Shown in pieces: positions 12,312 to 25,151 of a DNA stretch of 64,000 bases. The position numbers and the translations under genes are program-made. The notes beneath the pieces were generated by a model. The model did not search any database, was not told where the DNA came from, and saw only the letters and a list, made by a program, of their open reading frames with translations. Within the stretch, counting starts at the first letter, position 1. The number at the start of each line of letters is the position of its first letter. The DNA comes from Styela clava. Lineage: Eukaryota > Chordata > Ascidiacea > Stolidobranchia > Styelidae. The DNA is taken from NCBI RefSeq assembly GCF_964204865.1, contig NC_135252.1:8825383-8889382 (forward strand), in the 5' to 3' direction.

Positions 12312-15300
12312 ATGACCAAATCTACTGATTCCGCACACTCGTACATATCCGCTGCCTTCTCACCGAACAATACTGGGAGTGAGCAGAGCTTGAGAGGCTT
12401 CGAATCGGCAGAAACCACATTGTATCATTCACAAAATGTTTTTCCGTCGACTCCACAATCACCGTACTTCTATCAATATTCGTACCAGTCTCAGATTGTT
12501 CCCGGTATGGCAGTTTTGTATTTAGAACAGAATTTGTATTAATTTTACAGTGAGAGAGAACCAATAACACTGCTCATTCACGTGGCGAACCACTCTCATC
12601 CGGTAGATCCTTTCGCCGTTTGTGTTCTCAGTTCAATTTGTACTACTAAATGAACATTGTCGATATAGGATAAAACAACCAACAAACGTAGGGTAAATGG
12701 TAGTGTTTCAGTAATATCGTCTGTCGCCCCTCTCTGACGAACCGCAATAAAATTGAGATCTGTCTTACACTGGGAGACTAGTGTTGCCATAACGGACGTA
12801 TTACGATTGCTCCCATAAGGGAAATATGAAGAATATGCCAACCCAATGTTGTATGAAATATTTAATTGAAAATTTTTTATTCCGATGGAATATCTGGAGA
12901 ATCACAATCGTCAGTGTCGAACTTTATATTTCAGGTGCTACATTCAATGGACAACGATTTTCACATTTGCCTGGCTACGGTAGTTTTCCAGGCGGTTCTT
13001 ATGGTGAATGGTCGCAAACAGGAGCAGGCTTCCTGAAGCAGCACGCCGAGCAAACACAACTATCAAAACCACTTTGCGAAGAAAACGATCAATGTGGGTT
13101 TGGTTCACATGAGCAAAGACAAGCTGAAAGCATTCATGACGTCAACAACAATGACGTCAGTCATTTACCTATGTCAACAAAGGACCATAACGAACACACG
13201 CATCATAAAACAAGTCACGTACTACCTGGGACTCCGTGGTCTTCCGCCACAGAAACGGCACATCGTGGTGAATTTGACGACAACAGCCCACCAATGACGC
13301 AAAATGATCAGCACGTGATGGCTTCATCACATCTTACTGAATCAGGTAAAGTTAGCTTCCTGGTTGCGCTAAAACTCTAGTTACTATCGTTATACTATAG
13401 TAATAATCTATTGTTTTTCAATTTCACATTCAAATTATGATATATATTTGGGTAAGACCTTTTAGCGTACAGGTTCGAATTCGAAAATTCAATATGGTTT
13501 AAACATGACTACTTTATGAAATTTTTACGATTGTAACCGCGAAATTTTTTGAAAATCCAGCTTTCATTGAATTTTGCTGCATTGTAAAATTTTGAATTGT
13601 ACATACCTACTAATGCAAAGGTAGGTCAAAAACCTGTCCTATGTCTTGGCAATACACTTTTCTCTAGCAGGACTAATTAAAATTAACGTTATTTTTATTT
13701 TCCGCAGAAAGTTATTCCAAAAGTTCGCCTGACGACCAGTTGAGACGTAGCATTCCTCCACTTGTACACGTAAGCGACTTTTAATCCGTTCTTCTGCTAA
13801 TATTTGCAAAATACAGTTGCCAGATTATTTAAAGTCAACTCGTGGATCAGTCTCGTCCCTCTGACATTTTTGAGAACGGTCTCTTTTCAGCTTCGTTATA
13901 TGCTATAGGCCTATAAATTCCAACCGATGTTAGTTATGTAAAATTAAATTTCATAAATTTTGAATGCCACACGACGCTCAGGCTCCAAAAATTGGATGAA
14001 ATGGGAAAGACTTATTGTTTGAACCATAAGCTCAGAGCGAAATTTGAAGTTCTTCAATAGAAATTTTGACCACCATTTTACAGGAAGTTGAGTATACTTT
14101 GCCTGAGTCGCAGCGCCGCACAGGCTCTGAAGCCTCAATGAATACCAGTTACAGCTATCAATCATCAATGCCTCATCTCAATACCTATCCGTATTCATCA
14201 TACCAGCACCATCCGCATGAATACTCAAAGTTCGGGTATGGTTCAAATACACAACAACCTTATGGAACATATTCTTTACCAGCTGGCGAACGAAATTACT
14301 TTGAAACTACAAAAGCAGATGTTGATGCTAAACTACGAATGTCAGAATGCCAGAAAACAAGTCCAGGTACTTTGCGCTATAGTTGTTTGAAAGGTATCGT
14401 CAGATCTTCGGTGTCTATAATTCAAGTCGTTTTTATACATAATATATATTGTAAAATGTTCAAATGTCGAAATTAGATGAATATAAAAATTTGCTCAAAT
14501 GCAGTTCAACGTCAAACCAGTGAGTTCAAATCTGCATGTAAAAACGTTTGGCTATTGTGATTACTGTGCGCGTAATTGGAAACTGATGCTACCGTTATCC
14601 GCCGTGGTACTACCAACCGCTTAGTATAATACATAATATCATTGTGTTACATGCGGATATAAATTTTGTCACTCATTCAAAAAGGAATAGCTGAAAAAGT
14701 ATCTAACTGTGAAAAAAATGTGACTGTTTTACTGTTATATGTATTCAGTTTAGCGACAAAGATAATTCGGTACATTCTCTCACTGACTACATATATATTG
14801 AATCCTTTATTCACAACCCTATTCACAGTATCCGTACAGCCTGACTCAACTGCTCAAGGTAAACCAGGAAAAAAGATTCGAACATCCTTCACGAAAGAAC
14901 AAGTTCAACACCTGGAAGAAGATTTTTTACGAAATAATTACTTGACAAGATTACGTAGATACGAGCTTTCGATGAAGTTAAATTTAACAGAACGACAGGT
15001 GAATTTAAAACAAAAGTTATAACTTACTATGATAGGATTAAATTATAGAGACCAATGTCGCACTCTTCGTACTTTAACCTGTGTTCATAATATTTTTTTT
15101 CCAAACTGTATGATCTTAATTTAAGAAAAAATGAGGCGCCCAATCCAATTTCATTGCTATTCATTATCGACACTTGATTTATTTTAAGATCAAAGTTTGG
15201 TTTCAAAATCGAAGAATGAAATGGAAGCGTCAGAGCGTTGGCGGACAACATCCAAGTCAATCTCACCTATCACCTGATAAAATGAGCCCTACGTCAAATC

Positions 15301-16413
15301 CAAGATCAGTTGAATCTCTCGCCTCTGACGATACAACAATGTGCCAATATCAGCAACAACCGTTGATGGAGAAACCAGACTTTTCAAATGGATATTATAT
15401 GCAACAAGAATATCGGCCAGTGACATACAGTGGCCCGCAGCCCGGTATCTTATCGAATGAGTTGGACCGTTATCCTTCTTACAACATTCACAAAGAAACA
15501 GCGACCTTTGCGCCTCCTAAATTAGAGAGTCGAATACAATCAACTGGAGTGTCGGTGATTTCTTCAACAGAAACAATACCTGGGCCTAACGTTTTTGAAA
15601 ACAGGCAACAAACAAACTCTGAACCCGTGACGTCACCCTGTCACCTAAACGAAAAAAGAGAAGTTTTCGAAGAAAAAGACGATGAACGAGCTGAATTTCT
15701 CAATGTGCGAACTGTAAGATATATTTGGGAATTTTTCCTTTTTGTCTGTTATTTTTCAATGAGGTAAATTAGTTGTATTCAAGTCTTAAAATATACAATA
15801 AACAGAAATATTATTGCTTATCTATCTGATGAACGTTATAAAAATAGGTTCAAATGGGTTCGGTTTAATGAAATTGTATTATTATTGAGTCATAGTATTT
15901 TTAGTCGTAAACATTTTATACAAATTATACCATATTGTTGGCATTTTGTAACATTTTCCATTTTTTTTTCAAATTTTTATAGTTTACAAATTGGAGATAT
16001 GTTGGATTTTGCTTTTGAACGTAACTCAGTCTAGTTTCAATTTTATGTTTGTGAGTCCTAAACGAGCACGCTCCCTGTGTTAGTTAGTTATAGATCATAT
16101 TGGACACATTATTTCACCTGTGATTAGCAATATTTTGCTTTTTTTGTAAGTGTAAATTTAATTTACACATGGTGTTGAATAAATATTATTACTTACTTTC
16201 GAAGTGAACTGTTCTAATCTGTTTTCTTTTAAGATTTCCCAAGTTCGCGGTTCCGTGATTGATGCAGTTGGGCAAAGTATCGACTTTATGGAACGGATAC
16301 AAAATGGCGGAAAATCATCAGAACCAACAATGAGTGACTCCAACGAAAACACACAGGACAATGACAAACTCGTTGCCGATATTAACAAACAAGAGGAGGC
16401 TACTGCTGACTGA
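12312..16413 (+). CDS. Meox: Mox/Meox-type homeobox transcription factor
   Basis: Nuclear DNA-binding regulator; Meox proteins act in somite, muscle and mesoderm development in vertebrates. Seven exons join in phase: 12312-12504, 12935-13345, 13708-13769, 14084-14366, 14829-14998, 15189-15713, 16234-16413 (TGA), giving 607 aa. The homeodomain lies at about residues 330-389. It has the Mox-type helix 2 sequence NNYLTRLRRYELSMKLNLTERQ and helix 3 IKVWFQNRRMKWKR, with W48, F49, Q50 and N51. An intron splits it between homeodomain residues 44 and 45 (exon 5 ends CAG at 14998, exon 6 starts ATC at 15189). The first ATG after an acceptor at 12283 was taken as start. The N-terminus is rich in Ser, Tyr, Gln and His; about 218 residues follow the homeodomain. 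At 607 aa it is roughly twice human MEOX1/2. Gsx was considered, but helix 2 and the VxxxKWKR end fit Mox better. Confidence 0.93.
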
Positions 16414-16799
16414 ATGTGTATTATATAGAACGAAACATCAGAACGCTGGCCAATTATTTAATGGTTTAATATTTACACTCACAATTGCTGATAGTAAATT
16501 TATCCCCTTCCATATGGTACAAATATTTTAACCAGAGCATTTTTTGTGAGTTAAAAACTGTTTGTCACCAATCTTGGTCATGATACTTTTAGCTATACTA
16601 TCAACAAATTTCCTTCGATGCTTGCTTCAAAGCAGGAGACTCGAAACTTGACTCGTGACCTGGGACTTTAGAGTGGTACAGAGTAGTTTTTTAGGCACGC
16701 CTAATCTCGATTGCCATTCACTGAGCTATAAATGAGAAATTTACTCTTTGCTTTAAATTACAAAATATTCTATAACTACTGAAAAAATTAAATACTTTC

Positions 16800-16805
16800 A
16801 ATAAA
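16800..16805 (+). promoter_or_regulatory. Candidate poly(A) signal for Meox
   Basis: AATAAA, 387 bases after the Meox stop codon. Plausible by position only; AT-rich DNA gives such hexamers by chance. Confidence 0.35.
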
Positions 16806-18203
16806 AGGTAGTTCAGACATTTATTACAAGACGAAAAAGTTTCTGGGTGCAAATAAATTTGCATAATGTCTCAAATGTTTTTGATGGATGTACGGTTCGA
16901 TAAATTCTGATAATTGATCTGGTATTAGTTTATTAGTCCCTCTTTGATCTTCAGCTCAAAAACTAGTTTGCAAAGTGTCAGCGGGCCTGGTGTTAATTGG
17001 GCATTGAATTATTTAGTCGTTTATTATATACTGATATTCCAATATATGAATAGTATGTGCAAAATGCAATGAAAAATGCAAATATTTATGAAAGTATTTT
17101 ATCGTTCAATTCACCTTCATCGTAAGTCAATTTAGATTTACTTGACAACTTCAGTTCAATAAAAAATGAGTTTGGTTTGTTTGTACTCGTATTATGCGGT
17201 AAATTCGGGAAACAAACTTCCTATGGTTTTATTTTTGCGTTTTCATCTGTATTTTATTTTAAAAAGATATTGTCCTCATAAAAATTATGCTGTTTAATGT
17301 ATATAGGTCAAGTTATTCCACGTACGTAAAAGAGAAAATCTACCAAAGGTACATATATACTGCCTTCATTGTTAAAAGAAAGATAGCGACCCTGTATAAT
17401 ATTTGTCAAAAAATTCTATTTTGTTGCATTATTTTGAATTTTACACGGACTATATTTTGGCCATAAATCTGAATATTCAAACTATTTGTCTCTATCTTTA
17501 TATACACGAAGGAGAATAATGACGCCCCGGCTGTTCTGTAGTCCGTGATTGTTCAGAAAAAAGTTTATCCTTTATCTTACTTTGTGTTCTGGTATAGAAA
17601 TTTCAATACTATATCACTGAATAAATTTTTGTTAATATATAATATTGATTTTTTATCGCGTACAAATACAATGCAATAATGAGAAATAGTCAAATTGAAA
17701 TAGGAATATCCAAAGATCGATGACTGGCCAACAAACAAACAGAGCAAATCGCATCCTTAAAACGGAGCAAATAGAAATTATATAAAACCAATTTTAGATA
17801 CCTCAAAAAATTATAATTTTGGAAAAATCGACTGTGAAATGTGATTTAAAAAAATGTGGTTCGGAAACGTAGAAAGAGTGAATTGTTCAACATCTCGTTT
17901 GGTACGCACACAAGTTAGTGACTGAAATAAATCTCCGTCACATAAAATATAATATTCAGACAAAACGTAATTGAAATAAAACATAAACTTATGCAATCCA
18001 ATATTAATCTCAATATTAGATTGATTCAGTTTTACAGAATTTAACCTATCGTCGCTATATATTGTTCTTGCGCTCAGCGTGTAACTGAATTAGATTAAAA
18101 GTACTTACGATGAAAAAAAAGTTCATAGTCCTCAGAAAATTACAGGAATCAGTACATTCATTTGGGAATACAATATAGTATATATCGCAGTCAGTAAAAT
18201 GAA

Positions 18204-18209
18204 TTTATT
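18204..18209 (-). promoter_or_regulatory. Candidate poly(A) signal for the SLC6 gene
   Basis: TTTATT on the plus strand reads AATAAA on the minus strand, about 160 bases past the SLC6 stop codon. Position fits a polyadenylation signal. Confidence 0.4.
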
Positions 18210-18369
18210 TTGGCTTGCAGAATGCAATGACCAAATTCGCAAACATGCTTTTGTTTGAAGGTTATTGAATAAGTTTTTTAGCTAATGCGTATGAGTCAAA
18301 TTTATGTATCTATTATAAGTACCTGTAGTAGACATAACTGTATTGTCTAACGTGTGTAACACCGAAGCA

Positions 18370-21300
18370 TTACAGTTTAGAATAAGCGTCCGGAATATCG
18401 TCAGTTACGTACTGCTCATATGTTGCTGTTTTTTCGGACTCGCCATTTGTTATCGAGTAGATCGGCACATCAGGTTGTCCTCCAGTTTTAGGGTCGTAAG
18501 GTACAGAGGTGTCAGATGGTCCCCATCTTGGACTAGGATTGAAAAGCTAGAAACAAATGATGAATTTGTTTTGAAGAGTTGTTCACATTTTGAATATTAA
18601 ATCGTAAATGTTGAAATATTATTGAGGTAGATTGGAAACAACATGTATGAAAAGGTACTCTCGAAGTATGTGAACCAAGATGTCGGACACCTAACGTAGT
18701 ATTTGTACCAGGTTAGGGTTAGGCCATAATTTTATTCCAATTATCCCTATTTTAGTTCTATTACGAGTTCGGAGACTAGCCAAGTGACTCCCGTAGTATT
18801 TGTACCTGAAATTATGGCCAAATCCAGGGTGGTCCAAACCCAGGCCCGCGGGCCACATGTGGCCCGCCGCTTCATTATTTGTTGCCCGCGTCGCTTTCGG
18901 AGAGGAATCAAAAAATCGTATTTCGTGTTGTTTTGCCGTAAAATCAACCAATTTTTTTTTGACATATTGTTGCATCACCAATGCCACTGAATTGACTAGT
19001 GTTATGGCTTACTGAGACAACTAGCGAAGTTCTTGGCACTACTGTGGCCCGCGAACAATGCAAAAGTAATTTTTTGGCCCGCGGAGCTGGTATTCTTGTA
19101 CCACTCTGGCTAACTCTTACCTGGTACACATACTACGTTCCAGTATCCGCCATCTTGGTTCACATACTTCGGGAGCGCCCCAAAATGTTGTTTGCGAAGT
19201 GCCGAAATAACTGCTTAATAGCGGTAGTTCACGAATGTAAATAATTTTATGGGTTATAACATTACCGCATATTTTCTTAAAGGCATTTAACTGTTTCTGT
19301 TTAGAGCCTACATACTGCCTAAACTTGCTCAATTTATCTTTCAATGTTGTTAATGTTATTGCAGTATTGAAATATAATATAACTTACAGAACGTATGCTT
19401 TGTCCCTGTATCAAGGCGACGATCATTCTTCCTACCATATATAATGGTACAGTAGCACATACAGAGAAGCTCATGCATAGCCCAAGGTTTTCTGCCCATT
19501 TTGGATATTTGTAATCACCAAAAGTAATCGGAGTATAGAAAATACCAGAATACAAGATGATGAACTAAAATAGAATAAAATATTGTGAAAAAATAACCCT
19601 TATGACTGTTGGAGTGACTAATAGTTGCACAAAAACAAGTTTTTGTAGCCTAGGAAGGTAACCCAAATAATTAGCTAAAAACTGCATTAGTTGAAGGATA
19701 ATATTAAAAATAAAAATCACCGTGATCATAGCTGGCGTGACAAACATCCAAGCAATCTTGAAATACCAGAAAGGTTGGAATCCGAGCATGAGTTTGATGT
19801 CGTGATTGAATCTCCATTTAGTGGTAAATGCATATCCTACGAAACAGATAGCAGAATATTGTTTATGTATCGTCACCAAGTACACGAACTATTGATTAAT
19901 GACATAAGTTGGTAAGCTTACTGAAATTTCTTACAGTAAAAGTTTGGCGTGTCATTGTCCTTTTCCCCCAACAAAATATGAAGGGACTTTGTGACGGATT
20001 TTGTATTTCGAAAGCAAAATGGACAAACGTAACTGAAATTTTTGTTTTTCTAAAGTATTTCAGATTTTCGATACTCACAGCCGACAATAATCATATATGA
20101 CAGTGGAATGAAAATATATACTCGCAGAAGCGAAAAAAATGCATTATTTAGGAAGAAAATAATTTTGCAAAGAACACTGGCAAAGAGCAACAAGAATGAT
20201 GCATGAAAATGTATGCTAAATATGTGTGCATCCTAAATAATTTATTCCTAAACTTAAACTGGGTGCAGAACCAGTTCCTTTTCGAAGTATTTATGAAGCA
20301 TATAGGAATTTCAATAGAAAACAATTTGTAGTTTACGATTGCCGATAATTTTTTCCATGTATGGATTTCAATATATTAAATCAGAAAAAAGTGTAAATCA
20401 TCATTGAATAATTATATTTCTTTGGCAATTTAGCATTTATCTGTCTTTTATTGGCTAACTTTAATTTCCGATTCTAATCAGTTTCCACTGTTTACAGGAG
20501 TACAAAAACGTTAATATATATATATATATATATATAGGGTGTTAAAAAAGTAACGCAAAATTAACAGAAGTTAAGATGAAATGCTACTTAAAACATTTAA
20601 CGACTGGCACCTTTTAACAGTATTGAATTACGGTGAAATGTTTTTTAAACATTTCACGACTGACGCTTTTCAACAGTTATTTTTTCTTTCGATTAAGGTT
20701 GCCATGACGAAAAATTTTACCTCGATTTTGCGTAACTTTTTTACCACCCTGTAGTTATGCTTACCGTATCCCCAGTTGACAGCCAAGCACATAAACAAAG
20801 ATAGAATGAGGAGGCCGAAGTATGCGGAATACCATTCATATAAATTGAACCAGTATATTCCACCCTAAAAACAATAAAACTATGTCACAATCCGTAACAA
20901 TTTTAATCTGGATGCATGTATGTAAATTAGTTTTTCGCTATGCAGCAAGAAATTTTTTGAGCACCGCGACATATCTGATACCGTTGCCCAACTGATAGTA
21001 TGTTATTAACCCAGTTGAGTCTGTAAGATCATTTAGAATGAAATGTTAAAATAATTGATTCTTCTTACCTCCGTTACTAGAAGTATCCCCAGCAAGAAAG
21101 CGACGATCGAAACCGCCAACATAAGATGAGTTTTTCTGTTGCGGAAAAATTTCGGGAATTCGTCTACAAGTCCAGTCACCACAGTTTCTACCATTGCGAA
21201 CTAGAGATAGAAAATTCATACAAAATATAATACTAATCAGAAGAAAATTAGTTACTACAGAAGGATTTACAGCTGACAGTCAACTGCTGTAGGATATTTC

Positions 21301-24300
21301 ATTTTGTAAGACGTTGTTTGAAGGAAGAATGGACAATGTTAAAATAATAATTGTGTTTTTCATAGCTTTGACTTGAAATAGTAAACGTATCAGTTAAACA
21401 AAATTTGCTATTTTGTAGAAAAGATAAATCAATCTAGTGTAATCTAATAATTTATATATATACATAATTATTTAATAGACAAACTTTCTTACAAATATTT
21501 TATCTGCTATTATTATACAAACTCACCTGACTGTCAAGGCCAAGTGTAAAAAGCATGAAAAAGAACAGAGCTGACCACAACTGAGGAATCGGCAATAGTG
21601 AAACAGCTTGGGGGTAAGCTACAAAAGCCAGACCAGGACCTGAATAAAATAGACAAAAATATTTGTAATACTTTAATTCAATCAGTTCTTAATGACTGAC
21701 AGATTAAGACCACGCATAAGTCTGTATATTGTCCTTATTGGAGCTAACATGTTTGAAGTTTTTGTTTTAGCGTTTGAATGTGTGCTGTCGATTGCATTCG
21801 TTTATTTTTTAAATACCTACTTCACTTATATGTCATCTCCCTACTACACAAAATCACTTGTGACGATAGAAAGATCTTACCTTCGTCCGCAACATCTTCG
21901 ATATCAACTCCATTAATTTTAGCCATATTCCCGATCACAGAAAATATGACAAATCCAGCAAAAACACTTGTCGCACAATTTCCGATTGATACAATCATGG
22001 TATCTCTAAAATATGGAAATAAAAACGATATTAGCATTTCTTATAATATGACAGAGTTTGAATAATATCGAGATGCTCAATATCACTGCAACAGTAAACT
22101 ATATTATGAAGATATTTTCACTTTTATTTATCCTTTTACTTTATTCAATTATTATTATTGTAACAATAAATCGTACTTTCACTGCTGTTCGATTTGCTAT
22201 TTAGGTGGTGGTAAAATAATTAATTTACTTTTTTGTTGGGTAAATAAAAAATTGACCGATATCTTTAAACTAAAATATTTACAATATATATAGTACATTT
22301 TAGTATCAGATCTTAGCCTGTAAAATGATTTGACAACGAATGAAATGAAACTAAGTCAACCATCATATGCGGAATATTGCAATTTGTATATTTACAATAG
22401 TACCTGAACAAGTTATTGTTGAATTTATTGTAGGAAGCAAAAGTAAGAAGTCCCCCAAAAGCAACTCCGAGTGAATAGAAGATTTGTGTGGCCGCATCCT
22501 TCCATACCTTGAAACACATAAAAAAGTTTATGTTTCCTCATGCAACCTAGAGTTAGCAATCAAATAATGAATATTTTCCGAGCGCGAAAACGTGCAACTA
22601 TGTAGCCTAATGTAAAGCAAAAAAATGAAGGTGAATATACATTGGAACATATTACAGTCGAAGTTCTCGATTGTAGACGCTGTGTTGTAGAACAATTGGA
22701 GATTGAAAATTATCTAAGTCGTAGAACTCAAGTCGAAATTGCTACCAGCTTACCGCAGAGTTCCCCAGAAGTTCCCATTTCGGTATGATGTAAAATCGGA
22801 TTCCGTCTATTGCACCATCTAGTAATATTCCTCGAATGAATAAAATAATAAGAATGACGTACGGAAATGTGGCAGTGAAGTAGACGACCTGAAAATAATA
22901 TTTAACAATAAGAGAAAAGCTTCGCATGTGATCATAATGCACGGGAGAGTGCTTTAGAAACGGATCAGACTATAATTCAATATCAGTGTAAGTAAAATCA
23001 AAACCGATCGAACGAATCTATTTTGTCGGATGTATTGGGAACAATTTCAATTTGGAACTAGCATTTCCTGTCAAATAAACCGCTGATTAATGGACAAATA
23101 TCATCTTAGAGTATTTCTATTTCTAGGTCAACCAATGCACCATTATTAATCTTGTACCAATTTCTGTATATAAAGTACGTCTACTATTAAGTCAAATGAA
23201 AAAATTGGAGAGCCGAATACAAAAATTTCAACAAATTTGAGCTAAACTAATTTATTCTGATAAAACGAATAAATAGAAGGTCAAATAATAAGAAGGTCAT
23301 AATGCTGGTAGTATTACCTTCTGAATCACCATATAGGCTCGCGTTTTCTGATATCAATTCCGCATATTATAAGAAAAGCCGTACTGTTGTGAAATATGTG
23401 GAAAATATTAAATGGTGGTTGTAATTTGTAAATAAAGGCAGTATTAACTTTGACAGTCTTTGGTTGATTATAAAGTTCTTCTAACCTAAATACACAAAAT
23501 CTTGTTTTACCTTTCCTGAAGATTTTACCCCTTTAGCCAGACATATAAAAACAATTATCCAAGCCAACAAAAGACAGAGACACAAATCCCACAGAACATA
23601 ACCCGGATCGTCAATGCCAGTACTTTTATCAACCCGTAGTACTCTGTATCTGGAATGAGGCAATAATTTTTTCAATTATATTTTTACGTTAGTTAGCAAA
23701 GCGGACTTATGGATAGTTTTGGAGAGTAGTTGTTGTGTTTTATTGTAGCTATTGTGCCGATGAGGATTGCTTTTCCTTCCAACCATAAAGTTTGATTAAA
23801 TCAATCCTAAAATTTCAATAGGTCAAGTTGGAAGTGTCACATAGAAAGATTTTTACTTTTATCAATTTCAATTTTTTTGTTTGAGGCAACCTTGGATTCA
23901 ATATTACTTGAACTCAAACCTTTTGATATATTATTATATTTTAAAATTACGCCATTACACGGATTTTTGATCAATCGAAATCGAAGGTTCCTGAAAGGAT
24001 ATCTCGTTTCTAAAAATATAAATATAAAGTTTTCTTGTTTTCAGTCGTTGCTCTACAGTACACAACATAAGTTTTGCATTCAGGTACTGTTATTTATGTA
24101 ATTGTTTTATCATCAGATATTTACTTCCAATATTCTTCACTAGGGCTGACAGTCTTGATTTTCAGTGCTTCCGTAGTATTCGTAGCGTTTGGTGATGCAG
24201 TTGTGCTTTGCATTGCCATCGTTGTAGCAATTGTCGAAGTTATATTTTCAACAGTTTTATTCTGTAGAGAAAATTAACATAGAATTAGTACAAAATGAAC

Positions 24301-25151
24301 TAAAAAACAGGCCAAAAGGATATTATCACTGGTAATTGAAAACTTGTCATTGTGCCAACGAAGCCAACAAGTTCATCCTCATCCATCAAACATTTTATGA
24401 TTTAACAAAAATATGACAATTTGGGCTGCGAAACTGACAATGTTGCTTGGCTTCTTACCACTAAACTAGCAGCGCATGTAGCATTTGTGTTCCATTCTCG
24501 GCATGTTTCAGTCCAGGGAAGTTTAGCTTGGAAAGATGCAAACAGATAGAACAAGGAATATGCAATGATAACGTTATAGTATATGCACACTAAAAACGAT
24601 ACACCCACCATTCCGAAACCAATTCCTGAAAACAATGAAAAATATACATTAAAAATTTAGTCAAATAGAAAAATAAAAATGAGAAGAGTAAACGTATCTT
24701 CTTACCTTTAAAAATTGGACTTGCTCTCCATGCGGTAATAGTACCTAAACCCGAGAACTGTCCCAAAGACAGTTCCATCATGAAGAGTGGAATTCCACAG
24801 AGAACCAACATGATAAGATATGGTATCAGGAAGGCACCTATAAAACAAAATGATTTTGTATTATAATCTATTTTTGTTACGTAATGTAACCAAATAGGTA
24901 TAATGCAATAATTATACCAAAATCATATTATGTAAATTAGTTTCCCTGAGCATTAGAGTTACATTTGTTGTGCAAAACTTGATTAATTTGCATTTACCGC
25001 CTCCGTTTCTGTAAGCAAGGTATGGAAATCTCCAGACATTTCCAAGTCCGACACAATATCCTATACATGATAACAAAAATTCAATTTGTCCTCCCCATTG
25101 TTCACGATCTTCCCTCGCATCTATGGAAGTCGCCTCACTGCTGGATTCGCC
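18370..25151 (-). CDS. SLC6 sodium-dependent transporter, proline/glycine type, N-terminus missing
   Basis: Plasma-membrane Na+/Cl- symporter of the SLC6 family. Fourteen minus-strand exons join in phase: 25151-24998, 24837-24706, 24625-24459, 24261-24125, 23649-23511, 22888-22754, 22507-22404, 22005-21881, 21639-21527, 21200-21069, 20864-20765, 19836-19721, 19564-19388, 18546-18370 (TAA), 635 residues. TM1 has [14 protein letters not shown]. The large extracellular loop has two cysteines ([10 protein letters not shown]) and several N-x-S/T sites. TM6 reads [18 protein letters not shown], then [12 protein letters not shown]. The MLGF and LGLDSQFA motifs resemble the proline transporter SLC6A7, with glycine transporters next closest. 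The last exon holds PRWGPSD, the usual post-TM12 tail motif, and ends in SKL, a possible class I PDZ ligand (also PTS1-like). No in-frame ATG precedes TM1 in the first visible exon, so at least one 5' exon is unlocated. Substrate cannot be fixed from sequence. Confidence 0.93.
18650..19186. repeat. Long-TIR MITE family, copy 4, interrupted by a hAT element
   Basis: Left part: CTCGAAGTATGTGAACCAAG through GTTCTATTACGAGTTCGG to AATTATGGCC at about 18819. Right part resumes at about 19110 with TAACTCTTACCTGGTACACA and ends CACATACTTCGGGAGCGCCC. The two parts together match the uninterrupted copy at 41942-42178. The gap is a separate 284-bp element. It lies in the last SLC6 intron (18547-19387). 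Confidence 0.7.
18825..19108. mobile_element. Non-autonomous hAT-like element nested in a MITE
   Basis: Begins CAGGGTGGTCCAAACC and ends with the inverted form (CAGAGTGGTACAAG read from the other strand). Both ends carry GGCCCGCGG-type subterminal sequence. Flanks GCCAAATC (18817-18824) and GCTAACTC (19109-19116) look like a decayed 8-bp duplication of GCCTAACC, the sequence found at that point in intact MITE copies. No transposase frame. Confidence 0.7.
20535..20751. mobile_element. Tc1/mariner-type MITE
   Basis: Terminal inverted repeats TAGGGTGTTAAAAAAGTAAC and, from the other end, CAGGGTGGTAAAAAAGTTAC, flanked by TA dinucleotides. About 217 bp with no coding capacity. It lies in an SLC6 intron 13 bases from the donor side of the exon 20765-20864. 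The left border merges with a TA microsatellite that starts near 20513. Confidence 0.7.

Larger units (their letters stand above)
16414..18369. other. Convergent intergenic region between Meox and the SLC6 gene
   Basis: Contains the 3' untranslated regions of two convergent genes. No further coding exon is recognised. A GACTTGACTCG-like stretch near 16636 resembles one near 33450. The interval is otherwise AT-rich and featureless by eye. Confidence 0.5.

Noticed and set aside
14840-14998. Alternative acceptor at 14839 for Meox exon 5
   Set aside because: It breaks the frame after exon 4 (phase 1); the acceptor at 14828 restores it.
18691-19344. Several overlapping open frames on both strands
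   Set aside because: All lie in or across the MITE and nested hAT element in the SLC6 intron.
19117-19344. Frame directly after SLC6 exon 19388-19564, considered as the SLC6 C-terminus
   Set aside because: Gives no SLC6-like tail in phase. The exon at 18370-18546 joins in phase and carries the expected WGP motif.
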